The notes beneath the pieces were generated by a model, which saw nothing but the letters and a program-made list of their open reading frames with translations, had not been told where the DNA came from and made no database searches. DNA of 64,000 bases from Blautia hominis (GTDB lineage: Bacteria; Bacillota; Clostridia; Lachnospirales; Lachnospiraceae): the NCBI GenBank assembly GCA_002270465.1, contig NQOF01000011.1, positions 47,438 to 111,437 of the forward strand, written 5' to 3'. This document shows, piece after piece, positions 26,423-35,121 of this stretch; within the stretch, counting starts at the first letter, position 1; each line of letters opens with the position of its first letter. The translations under genes were made by a program, and so were the position numbers.

Positions 26423-29400
26423 TTAATTTTCCAGCACCTCCCTGTGTTTGTTTTTATATAAGATTAGAGTTGCTGCCATCATGAGCAGTACACCACCAAT
26501 CAAATAACCAAATATTCCCGAACCACCTGTACTTGGCAGAGCAAACACTGCGGTATTCTCAAAATAGAAGTGAACTGTTGTTTTTCCATCCGTAGTCTCA
26601 GCTTTTTTAACCTCTCCGCTACTGGATTCAATTGATTTCAAATCACCATTATTAGTAATTACAATAGTCCACGTCTCACTACTATTTGCATATCCCACAG
26701 GAGCCTTTGTCTCTCTTAACGTATAAGTACCCGGGGAGAGTTGTGAAGCTATAGAAGTTTCGCCAAAATCTTCAGTCTTATACCAATTTACAATACCGTG
26801 CTCATCTGACTTTCCATAATAAATATGATCAGAAGACTTTAATTCAAATTCAGCACCAGATATTAAAAGACTATTGTCACTGGAACTAACTTTTCTGATA
26901 TCCCAGTCAGAAACCACTTTTTCATTTGTATAAGTTACAACTCCAAGGACGCCATCACCGATATATTTCCATTCCTTGTTGATAACATTTACATCTTTTT
27001 TGTTGGTACCTAATGTAAACGTAGCAGATTCATTTGATAAGGTATTTTTACAATCTGTCTTATCCGCAACGGATAAGTCTTTAACTGCATATCCATTCAC
27101 GGATTTTTCAGTAACCGTATATTCTCCGCGTGCCAGATTCTTTAACTCTTCCCCAGTATAAAATACTTGATCTGTACTGTTTGAGGGAATTACTACACTT
27201 ACCGTTCTAGTAAATGCAGAATCATTTTTTTTGGTCACTTCAAATTCAAATACCTGTTCTGTACTGGATGCCTCATCAAGTTTCTTAACTATTTGTATTT
27301 CACCGGCAATAACTTTAATCTCATAAATACCATAATTCTTCCCGTTATCATCAACATTTGCCGCTTCAACAATATGATCTTCTCCGCCTGCAATATGACC
27401 ATTCGTATTCTTTGTACTCTCTCCTGATGGTTCACCTGCATCGAAAGTAACTTTCAGGTAATAACTGGTATCTGAGTCCGGTATTGATTTTGCAATGTCT
27501 TCCTTTGATATTTTTTTGTCTTCAGTGCAGGCCGCATCCGTATACCATGCCAGATTAAAATCATTCTCTGTTATGCCATTATACTTAGATAATAAATCCT
27601 CAATATTAAACAATTTATTTAATATTATATCATCTGTAGGAATACTATCACCTTTGTAAATGGTCACTTCATTATTTCCTACCTCTATCTCAGCCTTGAC
27701 ATTAACGGAGGGCAGCGGAAGTATTGCATTCCCGTATCCTGTTGATATTCTGGAATCAGGCGAGATATTAGTTGTTACGTTATTACCACCAATGTAATCA
27801 TCCTGCGCCTTAACTGTAATGGTATTACTCCACTCACCTTTTTCTTTATTTGGAATTGTTTGTTCCGTCCATACAATGTATTGATAGCCTGTTTTGGCAT
27901 CATAATATACTGTGCCACCATTTTTTAAAGTAATTCCATTATTAATACCTTTGTAATCCTTTGTAATAGGATTACCTTCATCATCCAGAATCACAAATCT
28001 TGGATCAATTACATCTTTAATTTCAGCATTTTTAATCTCTACGCTTTCAGTAATTGTGCTTTGAATTTTCTTAAAGATATTTTTTAATTCATCCATATTT
28101 TCTGCAGTTAACGCACAATCTTTAGAAGCAATACCTGAATAATTTATATTGTCATATGTTATCGCTCGACTTCCATCCAGCCACCCTTTTGCTTTATCAG
28201 TAAGTCCAAATCCAACTGTATACAAAGTAATACCAAGGGCTTTTATTCTATCAGAATATTCTTTTGTGTTCTTAACCGCGGATTCAGACCAACTATTATC
28301 CGTACCACCAGATATATTATTACCACCTGTCGGAGCACCATCCGTAAAAAGAATTACATATTTAGGAGTATCATCTCCATTCTCAATCGCACTAGTTAAT
28401 TGATTATAGGCAATCTCAAGACCTTTTTCCGGATTTGTTCCATCAGTTGCCCGCATTTTTATTATATTCTGAATCAGTGCAGTAGCATTTACTCCTACTT
28501 CTTGAAGTGAATTAATTGTTTTGCCACTCGTATTATATGATGCAACGCCTAGTTTACTCTTAGGAGAAGAAGTCAATACTGAATTTACAAATGCATTCAT
28601 AGCTTCCTTTACCCCTGTAAGTCGAGATTCACAGTGATAGACATAACTTTCGCCTTTAGGTTCAGCCCACTCACCTGAAGAATTACACCATTGCCACTTA
28701 CCATCAATATAAGCCATTGGGCTATACTCCCCAGAATAGTAGAAATATAGTTTTGTTGTATCCAACTGTGCATTTTTATACCTATCCACAAGCTCCATTG
28801 AGGCATTCTTCACAGAACTACCTATCTGTTCATAGTTCATACTTCCAGATGCATCTAACACAATCATCGTATCTGAGATTACAGTTTTTTCCTCAGTCAT
28901 TGTTGTAGTTAATTTAGAAGATGCATTAATATTAATATCATAAGCTCTGTCATCCCAGTTTTTTACAGTCGCCGTCTTGTTATAATCCATAGAGCTATCT
29001 ATCAGTTCCTGTTTTGTTACATTTAAAATTTCATAATATCCTCCATCTTTCTCTGTATACTTCGTTACTCCATCCGATAAATACATGGTTGCAACTACCG
29101 TATCTTTATCTTTGGGTTCAACCTTCACGATCCAACTCTCCAAAGATGGAATATATCCCGATGGTGCCATATCTTCAGTTAAAACATATGTACCTTCTAT
29201 TAATTTTGTGAACTGAACAGACCCTGTGGCAGTAGACGTAGATGTTTGAACTTCACCACTTTCCTGATTTGTTAATGTAAATCTTGCGCCTTCAAGCGCT
29301 TCTCCTTGTTTGTTAACCTTATGAAGCAACAAATCGGCCATTGGGGTTTGAGTCACTTTAGTCACTTGTGCCGATGGTAATGTAAAATCCATCTTACAGT

Positions 29401-31225
29401 TAGATTCATAAGCTCCTCGCTCCATATATAAAATGGTCAACTTATGCTCTTCTTCTTTCTCTTTAGTGCTAAGACTACTTGGATCACCTATATAATCCCA
29501 TAGATCAACACTTCCTTCAGCTGCATCATGAATACCTCCAAGATCAATTACTACTTCTTTACCATCTAGGACAACCCATAAATCATCATCACCGGTGAAG
29601 CTGTAATTCAAAGGACCAATATAATCTCCAATCTTAAATGTCACATCATATCGCATACCAAAATAGACATTATTTTTAGGATTTTTTAAATTTTCTGTAT
29701 CGCCAGAATAACTGGGTTTAACATCATCAAGTGGAAAGAAATCATTTCCGGCATATGCTACCGTTTTACCACTTCCATTCTTCACCTGGGATAATTGGTA
29801 TGAATCACCTTTTTGTGCAAATTCTAATTTATAGTCTTTATATACCTTTCGTGTATATCGTGTCTCTCCCTTTAATGTAAACGACGCATCTGAGTTGTCA
29901 AAAAACCCTGGTTCTGCATAATTAAATACAACGTTACCATTTTTATCCAGTCCTTTTAGTAAACCTTTTATAACTTTTTTTGATTTTGTATATGCATTAG
30001 CATTTTGATTATTAACTAAACATTTATATTGGTAAGGCGGATAATTACGAATATCAACACCTACTGTCAGCTTGTTCTGTGCAGCAGAATCCGAACCATA
30101 GTTCTCCGGCATGTTAATTGAATAATATTTCTTATTATTCCCCTTCCCACTTGTTCCTGCCATCATGGTATAGTCATAGAATGTTGTTTCACCTTCATAT
30201 ACATCTTCTATAGGTGTATAATAAATCTTTATTGTACTATTACTGGCTACTTGAATTTCACTGTAGTCTTTCTCGTTTGAATAATCCTTTCCATTTATGT
30301 TAACCTTCTCAACTTCCCAGTTGTTTGCTTTTGCATAATTATTTACTTTTCCTCCAACCGGAAGTGTAAGTATGTCATCAGAATAAATTTTCTCTCCTGT
30401 TGAGCTATTATAATGTTCAAGAACTATATTTACCTCATTTCCCCCTTGCTGAATAATTACATATGTAGAAAAATGAGTTGTTGTAAATTCTATTCCATCA
30501 TTCATTTCATTTGTTTCCATTTCAGTAACACTGTTTTTGTCATCTGAAACATGCATAACCGCTATTTTACTTTCATCATTTTTTTCCTGCGGCAGTTCTG
30601 GGTTAAGTACCTCTACGTTTACCTGACCCACTGGCTGAATATCATTTCCCTCAGCATCCTTAAAGCTAATATCATAGGCAACAATTCCTTCTACTGCTTT
30701 CTGCTGTTCTATAGCCTTCTCTTCTACTGCTTTTTCTATCTCTTCGATTTCCGTCTCAGATTCAATCTTACTTGCATAAAGCACTGCGTCTGAAGGAAGG
30801 ACATTTTCATCAGCTGTCACCTTCACTATGGATGAATCAACTTCCTGACTCCACTCCAGCTTTTCTTCCTCTTTTTCCAACTCTGGCACTTCAGAATCGC
30901 TATCATTTAATACTGTATCTGTCTCAGTTTGTGTATTATTTTCTAAATCATTGTCTTCTGCCTTCTGCTGTTCTTGTTCTAATATATTTGTATCCTGTTG
31001 TTCCTCTTTTAATTCACTATTTTCCTGTTGTCCCTGTTCGGAACCTTCTGTCTCTGGCTTCTCTTCATCATTACTTGTTTCTGCCGGTTCCTGGCTTGCA
31101 CCGTTTTCTGGTACAGGTTTTCCTGTCACAGGCTCACCGTCCGCCATAGTAGATATGCTCGTACTCAGCATCAAGACCATGCAAAGTACAACTGCTAATA
31201 TTCTTTTCTTTATATTACTTTTCAT
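26423..31225 (-). CDS. Large VWA/SpaA adhesin (probable pilus tip), LPSTG
   Basis: A 1600-residue secreted adhesin. It has a signal peptide, then about 100 residues of Glu/Gln-rich disordered sequence. A fibro-slime/PA14-like domain follows near 500-610 (FTGDDDLWVVLDGK). A first SpaA domain is near 630 (LLHKVNKQGEALEGARFTL). The von Willebrand A domain has MIDAS DASGSMN near 788. Further beta domains precede a second SpaA domain (WDIRKVSSSDNSLLISGAEF), then LPSTGG near 1563, a helix and a basic tail. VWA-bearing subunits usually cap sortase pili and bind host ligands. AAGGAGG precedes the ATG. The start overlaps the 69-residue NATWQG gene by 11 bp, indicating coupled translation. Confidence 0.88.
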   Translation of the reverse strand: MKSNIKKRILAVVLCMVLMLSTSISTMADGEPVTGKPVPENGASQEPAETSNDEEKPETEGSEQGQQENSELKEEQQDTNILEQEQQKAEDNDLENNTQTETDTVLNDSDSEVPELEKEEEKLEWSQEVDSSIVKVTADENVLPSDAVLYASKIESETEIEEIEKAVEEKAIEQQKAVEGIVAYDISFKDAEGNDIQPVGQVNVEVLNPELPQEKNDESKIAVMHVSDDKNSVTEMETNEMNDGIEFTTTHFSTYVIIQQGGNEVNIVLEHYNSSTGEKIYSDDILTLPVGGKVNNYAKANNWEVEKVNINGKDYSNEKDYSEIQVASNSTIKIYYTPIEDVYEGETTFYDYTMMAGTSGKGNNKKYYSINMPENYGSDSAAQNKLTVGVDIRNYPPYQYKCLVNNQNANAYTKSKKVIKGLLKGLDKNGNVVFNYAEPGFFDNSDASFTLKGETRYTRKVYKDYKLEFAQKGDSYQLSQVKNGSGKTVAYAGNDFFPLDDVKPSYSGDTENLKNPKNNVYFGMRYDVTFKIGDYIGPLNYSFTGDDDLWVVLDGKEVVIDLGGIHDAAEGSVDLWDYIGDPSSLSTKEKEEEHKLTILYMERGAYESNCKMDFTLPSAQVTKVTQTPMADLLLHKVNKQGEALEGARFTLTNQESGEVQTSTSTATGSVQFTKLIEGTYVLTEDMAPSGYIPSLESWIVKVEPKDKDTVVATMYLSDGVTKYTEKDGGYYEILNVTKQELIDSSMDYNKTATVKNWDDRAYDININASSKLTTTMTEEKTVISDTMIVLDASGSMNYEQIGSSVKNASMELVDRYKNAQLDTTKLYFYYSGEYSPMAYIDGKWQWCNSSGEWAEPKGESYVYHCESRLTGVKEAMNAFVNSVLTSSPKSKLGVASYNTSGKTINSLQEVGVNATALIQNIIKMRATDGTNPEKGLEIAYNQLTSAIENGDDTPKYVILFTDGAPTGGNNISGGTDNSWSESAVKNTKEYSDRIKALGITLYTVGFGLTDKAKGWLDGSRAITYDNINYSGIASKDCALTAENMDELKNIFKKIQSTITESVEIKNAEIKDVIDPRFVILDDEGNPITKDYKGINNGITLKNGGTVYYDAKTGYQYIVWTEQTIPNKEKGEWSNTITVKAQDDYIGGNNVTTNISPDSRISTGYGNAILPLPSVNVKAEIEVGNNEVTIYKGDSIPTDDIILNKLFNIEDLLSKYNGITENDFNLAWYTDAACTEDKKISKEDIAKSIPDSDTSYYLKVTFDAGEPSGESTKNTNGHIAGGEDHIVEAANVDDNGKNYGIYEIKVIAGEIQIVKKLDEASSTEQVFEFEVTKKNDSAFTRTVSVVIPSNSTDQVFYTGEELKNLARGEYTVTEKSVNGYAVKDLSVADKTDCKNTLSNESATFTLGTNKKDVNVINKEWKYIGDGVLGVVTYTNEKVVSDWDIRKVSSSDNSLLISGAEFELKSSDHIYYGKSDEHGIVNWYKTEDFGETSIASQLSPGTYTLRETKAPVGYANSSETWTIVITNNGDLKSIESSSGEVKKAETTDGKTTVHFYFENTAVFALPSTGGSGIFGYLIGGVLLMMAATLILYKNKHREVLEN

Positions 31226-31424
31226 GGCTTCCTCCTTCTACTATATCTTCTTCTATTCCGGCTATAGCTCCATCTATCATCTTCAATAATTCCAAAGCGC
31301 TACGAAAATATTGTTCCCTTTGTTCTTCAACCCACAGGACACTGCCCTGCCATGTGGCGTTCTGACATTCATGGATTTTTATAATAAAAGTTCCTTTGTC
31401 TTTTTTTACTGTTTTGCCACTCAC
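31215..31424 (-). CDS. NATWQG-family small protein, paralogue 2
   Basis: A 69-residue protein with TFIIKIHECQNATWQGSVLW, then EEQ and FRSALELLKMID. It is nearly superimposable on the 63-residue protein at 17879. It starts with GTG after AAAGGAGG. It is translated just before, and overlaps, the giant adhesin gene. No signal peptide or membrane segment is present. The function is unknown; being first in its unit and co-translated with the adhesin suggests feedback or sensing of adhesin expression, which is inference. Confidence 0.78.
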   Translation of the reverse strand: MSGKTVKKDKGTFIIKIHECQNATWQGSVLWVEEQREQYFRSALELLKMIDGAIAGIEEDIVEGGSHEK

Positions 31425-31478
31425 AACACTCTCGCCTCCTTTGGGTAAAGTTTTTAACTCTTGCTTAACTATGGTCTT

Positions 31479-31521
31479 ATTGTACTGAAAGGAGCATTAC
31501 GAAAAGCATTACACGCATTAC
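31479..31521 (-). promoter_or_regulatory. Promoter with GTAATGC direct repeats (adhesin unit)
   Basis: On the minus strand three GTAATGC units (31515-31521, 31506-31512, 31494-31500) lead to TACAAT (31479-31484) with nine bases between. Between the second and third units the sequence is TTTTC here and TTTTT at 18153-18157, and CAG precedes TACAAT in both. The -35 region is poor, as in activator-dependent promoters. SARP/BTAD regulators are known to bind direct repeats overlapping -35, making the 32123-33385 product the natural candidate. Confidence 0.72.
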
Positions 31522-31600
31522 TTTTTCAAATCTTTTTCTCTTCTTTATCTCTTGTGTAATGGTAATGTGAAAATCCTGTGAAACGGTCTAAAAAAGGGCA

Positions 31601-31626
31601 AAAAAAAACCGCCGGCAATCCGGCGG
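31601..31626 (-). terminator. Rho-independent terminator after regulator unit
   Basis: A 7-bp GC stem (CCGCCGG 31609-31615 / CCGGCGG 31620-31626) with a CAAT loop. A run of eight T follows on the minus strand. It ends the regulator plus 149-residue gene unit just before the adhesin promoter. Confidence 0.9.
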
Positions 31627-31636
31627 CATATGCATG

Positions 31637-32086
31637 TCAGATATCATATTCCCCAAGAGCACTGTCTACGAGCTTTATCAGCTCCAGTGCGCTGCTGAAA
31701 TGTTGTTTCATTCCTTTCTCTTTCCAGATTACTTCGCCCTGCCAGGTGGCATTCTGTCTGTACTGGACATAGATGACAAATGTAGCTACTTGACCATTCT
31801 GTTTTAGGATTTCATCCTGAGGTACCCGTTTTTCTAATCTCTGTGAGGGTTCCTTTTCTTTTTTTACAAAACTCCGGCTTTCTGTGGAAGCCTGAGGGTA
31901 AGAAATTATATCGTAAAGATTGTCCATAAGACGCAGGAGCTGTACCACATTTTTGTAACGCCACGGTTCTTCCTCGTAACACTGATAGAGGCGTCCTGAG
32001 AATTCCCCATGGTCGCTGGTATCCACACAAACACTGATCAGGTTTGGGGCGGATACATTTATGTTTATATTGTCTTCTCTGTTCAT
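31637..32086 (-). CDS. NATWQG-family protein, paralogue 3, with internal duplication
   Basis: A 149-residue protein. The C-terminal half has TFVIYVQYRQNATWQGEVIW and FSSALELIKLVDSAL, as in the two short paralogues. The N-terminal half (from ISVCVDTSDHGEFSGRLY to LLRLMDNLYD) aligns ungapped over 39 residues with the C-terminal half, so the protein looks like a tandem of the same fold joined by a charged linker. The ATG at 32086 has GGGAGAG upstream. It is the second gene after the BTAD regulator, only about 36 bases downstream. A partner or modulator of that regulator is a reasonable guess. Confidence 0.78.
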   Translation of the reverse strand: MNREDNININVSAPNLISVCVDTSDHGEFSGRLYQCYEEEPWRYKNVVQLLRLMDNLYDIISYPQASTESRSFVKKEKEPSQRLEKRVPQDEILKQNGQVATFVIYVQYRQNATWQGEVIWKEKGMKQHFSSALELIKLVDSALGEYDI

Positions 32087-32122
32087 AGTCCACACTCTCC
32101 CGTCATTCCCGGAATTTTTTTG

Positions 32123-33385
32123 TTAATCCCAATGGAATCCATTGCTTCGGAAACTGATCCTGGATTTGTCATTCTCTACATCAGCTATGGAGGAAACATA
32201 GTATTCCAGATGTTGCTCCCATGATTTATGTTCTCTGGCAAAATAGCGGGAAATACGGTTAAAAATCATTCCACAGTTTTCCTGGTTGGTTCCTACCAAA
32301 AGGATCAAAAACTGTGTGGGGCTGTATTTTGTAAAGGAATCTCCCCTGCGCAGACAATGTTTAACTGCATAATACAATTCATCGGACATGGCTGTCAATT
32401 TATCTTTGTTTTCCATTGGGTGTCCTTTGCCATCTGTAATGGTGCACAGCATAAGATAAACGGACTGGCCGCTTCGCTCAATGATTCGCCGCACAAGACG
32501 ATATCCATCCCGAAAGCTTGGAAGGTTACAGTAGAACGCACCGTCCTCCTCCTCATCTTCTTTCAATCCGCCTTTGATTTCGTTGATCGCCTGTGGCTTA
32601 TGGCTCATTTTAGCGCTCATTTCCTTGAACTGGTTCATCATTTTTTCAGAAGGGCTGATTCCCAGTTCTTCAAAGAACAGCTTCGCCGTATCCTCATAAA
32701 TCTGGATTGCTTCTTTATATCTGTTCAAGGCCATCAGACAATCTACCTGCACGGACTGCCATTCATCAAAGGGATAAAGTTCACTGGCAGTATCACATAA
32801 TTTTAATACTGTCTCATATTCCCTTTGTTTGATCATATAATCACAGATTTCTTCCAAAGCATAGGTGTATTTCTTTTTATACTGCACACTCTCCAGCAAA
32901 ACCCAGTCTTCCCCTGAAAGCCCCGGCAGGAATTCACCGTGGTATGTTTCACAGGCCTGACAGAAATATTGTATTTTCTTTTCTTCATCCGTTTCCGCTT
33001 TTCCTAATTCAATTAGGTGTGAGAACATAAGGGCATCCACCTCTGCCTCCATAGGCGCATTCCAGCGGTAGATTCCACTTTTAATCTGTATATAATCATA
33101 CTCTGGAAGGCCGGCATCCACAAGCATTTTTTTCAAACGGTGTGAAGTTACCCTTAAATTGTTGGATACATCCGCCAATTCCTCCCTTCCGTACAGATTC
33201 TCTAACAGTTTTGCCCTGGCAATTCCATTTTCACCGCAGTGGAGAAGGATCTGAAGCAGCTTCATTGATTTGGTTGCTGTATTTCTGCGGAAGGATATGG
33301 GTCTATCGCCATATTCCATGGAGAAGCCTCCCAACATGTGCACTTTTAACACCGGTAATTTTACTTCTATCATACTCTCTCCCAT
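32123..33385 (-). CDS. BTAD/SARP-type transcriptional regulator with degenerate GGDEF-like C-terminus
   Basis: A 420-residue regulator. Residues 12-105 form an OmpR-like winged helix of the SARP type (VHMLGGFSMEYGDRPISFRR; KLLQILLHCG). Residues about 108-260 form a BTAD TPR-like domain (FLPGLSGEDWVLLES, YKEAIQIYEDTAKLFFEELGI). The last ~140 residues resemble a GGDEF fold: LRRGDSFTKYSPTQFLILL aligns with the R-GD--AR-GGDEF--LL block, but the GGDEF itself is replaced by SPTQF, so no cyclase activity is expected. It probably activates the pilus locus downstream. It has its own sigma-A promoter and is cotranscribed with the 149-residue gene. Confidence 0.85.
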   Translation of the reverse strand: MGESMIEVKLPVLKVHMLGGFSMEYGDRPISFRRNTATKSMKLLQILLHCGENGIARAKLLENLYGREELADVSNNLRVTSHRLKKMLVDAGLPEYDYIQIKSGIYRWNAPMEAEVDALMFSHLIELGKAETDEEKKIQYFCQACETYHGEFLPGLSGEDWVLLESVQYKKKYTYALEEICDYMIKQREYETVLKLCDTASELYPFDEWQSVQVDCLMALNRYKEAIQIYEDTAKLFFEELGISPSEKMMNQFKEMSAKMSHKPQAINEIKGGLKEDEEEDGAFYCNLPSFRDGYRLVRRIIERSGQSVYLMLCTITDGKGHPMENKDKLTAMSDELYYAVKHCLRRGDSFTKYSPTQFLILLVGTNQENCGMIFNRISRYFAREHKSWEQHLEYYVSSIADVENDKSRISFRSNGFHWD

Positions 33386-33435
33386 TTGTCTGCACGCCTC
33401 CGCTTGTTTTATAGCCCTAAAATATATTTGTTTTA

Positions 33436-33464
33436 ATTTTATAATTTGTGTAATGGTTTGTCAA
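33436..33464 (-). promoter_or_regulatory. Sigma-A promoter of the BTAD regulator
   Basis: On the minus strand a perfect TTGACA (33459-33464) and TAAAAT (33436-33441) are separated by exactly 17 bases. They lie about 50 bases before the regulator ATG. A single GTAATGG-like word overlaps the spacer on the plus strand. Confidence 0.8.
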
Positions 33465-33584
33465 TGCAATAAACTGCAACAAAACTGCCATTCGGTAACA
33501 AAAACTGCATTTCGTGTCAGAATGTATTCCTATTATCCCTTCTTAGTAAAAGCGTAATGCTTTTATGTTTATAAACGTCATGTT

Positions 33585-34388
33585 TTATGACACCTTTTTA
33601 AATTTTTTATCTTCAACATACTTTTCTAAAGTATTAGTATTAACATCTTTTAAATCTGCTATAATGGTGCTGTCAGGATCCCCATTCCATTTTTTATTTG
33701 TGCTCTGATACACCTGTCCATCAATATAGATAAGATATCCCTTCCACCCTTCCCAGGGATCTGTTTTGTTCGTATCTGTTGTTCCAAATAATATCATTTT
33801 ACCATCTGTCAAATAATAAGGTTTCCAATATAAATCTTCATTAGCAAAAGATGTCTTATTTTTTATCGTATCTGTAATCTTTAAAAATCCTTTTTCTTCC
33901 GCTACTTTTTTTATTACCGCTTCCCTATTTACTTTATTACCATTATTCTTTTTTAGTTCCTCATAATAACTGCCACATAAAGAAACATAACCTTTAACAC
34001 CGTCAACACAGGAACAGGAAAAATCAACTTGCTGATGGCCGGATTCTACCGTCACTTCAACCGTATATTTTTCATTATATACAGGACAAACCGTTATGTC
34101 TTCAGAACAGTATCCATTCTTGACCATATAGTTCAGCACATCCTGGCCTAACAGTGTGTTAACCTCTCCTATTTGATCACAAAGCGCAATTTCCGGCACA
34201 TCTGTTCCCATGATCTGAAACTGTGTCTCCAACTCATGCCTTTGATTCGCACACTTTGCTACCTTTGACTTCTGCACATAACGGGTTATGGATGGAACAG
34301 CTAATGCGGCAAGTATCAAAATAATTACGATCACAACAATTAATTCTACCAGCGTAAAACCCTGGTTATTGTTTTTCTTCTGCGCCAT
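33585..34388 (-). CDS. Type IV prepilin-like protein (orphan)
   Basis: A 267-residue protein with a class III signal: GFTLVELIVVIVIILILAAL near residue 10, cleavage after Gly and Glu at +5. A C-terminal domain of about 220 residues has several Cys (CANQRHE, LCDQIG, YCSEDITVCP, SCSCVDG), possibly disulfide-forming. No type IV assembly genes are adjacent, and the Tad-type A24 peptidases are 22-29 kb away. It could be a surface pseudopilin or a substrate of a system elsewhere. It is AT-rich like the pilus locus. Confidence 0.82.
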   Translation of the reverse strand: MAQKKNNNQGFTLVELIVVIVIILILAALAVPSITRYVQKSKVAKCANQRHELETQFQIMGTDVPEIALCDQIGEVNTLLGQDVLNYMVKNGYCSEDITVCPVYNEKYTVEVTVESGHQQVDFSCSCVDGVKGYVSLCGSYYEELKKNNGNKVNREAVIKKVAEEKGFLKITDTIKNKTSFANEDLYWKPYYLTDGKMILFGTTDTNKTDPWEGWKGYLIYIDGQVYQSTNKKWNGDPDSTIIADLKDVNTNTLEKYVEDKKFKKVS

Positions 34389-34498
34389 GTCCTGTTTTGC
34401 CCTTCACTTTCTTTATGTATGATACCTAAATATACTTTAATCCCATCATATTACTAATATTGGATATATGTCAATGGGTATGTCTCTGTATAGCACAC

Positions 34499-34529
34499 AA
34501 AAAGAGCATTTTATGCTTAAAATGCCCTT
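34499..34529 (-). terminator. Terminator hairpin upstream of prepilin-like gene
   Basis: An 8-bp stem (GCATTTTA 34506-34513 / TAAAATGC 34518-34525), extendable across one mismatch, followed by TTTTT on the minus strand. It would end transcripts coming from the Rpn gene side. Confidence 0.7.
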
Positions 34530-35121
34530 CTCACACTTTCTTAATTTTTTATTAAGCTTCCAGCATAAGTTTACATAACTTAAATTGCTGTGCCCGGTTC
34601 CCCAGAATACACAATAACTAACTTACAAGATGAACGTATCCTTCATTCATGTCTGTTTCTTCCATATATAATGTACACCAATCATATCTTGGTTACCATT
34701 CACTCCATGACCGTAACATGTATCGCGATGCACCATTTATAGCAGATAAGACAACCCAACAACCACAGAAGGTTGAATGTGATCGGTTAATGATAAACTC
34801 AAACACTTTTTTTCACTCTCTGTACACGCAGTGGGACAGTTTCAATATTTCAACTCCTTTGTTTCCTGATAAATCCTTACCCGAGTGGCCTCACTGACCC
34901 TTTCCGGGCTGTTGAATGGCAGGGAAACAGTAGAAATGGAAACCTTTGCTCTTTTTGCGATAAATATTACCAGAAAGTAAAAAAGAATCCCTAAACCCTT
35001 GTGGTCCAAGGGCGCCGGGACTCTGTTTTGTATATCGATTCAGCATCACAAAATTGCAAAATGTACCTCAAAATCTAAGTGCTCTGCTTATAAGTTTATT
35101 AAAACTCAAGATATTGTCGTT
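34530..35121. other. 592-bp region without a supported gene
   Basis: An AT-rich stretch between the terminator and the Rpn gene. The only open frame of note (34649-34897, plus strand, 82 codons) has no ribosome site and no recognisable family, so it is not called. A GC-rich patch near 35008-35022 (AAGGGCGCCGGGACT) stands out but I see no structure that explains it. It may be debris from a past insertion. Confidence 0.5.

Noticed and set aside
34649-34897. 82-codon open frame in the gap before the Rpn gene
   Set aside because: No ribosome site, no recognisable family, and it lies in AT-rich sequence between terminator and gene end.
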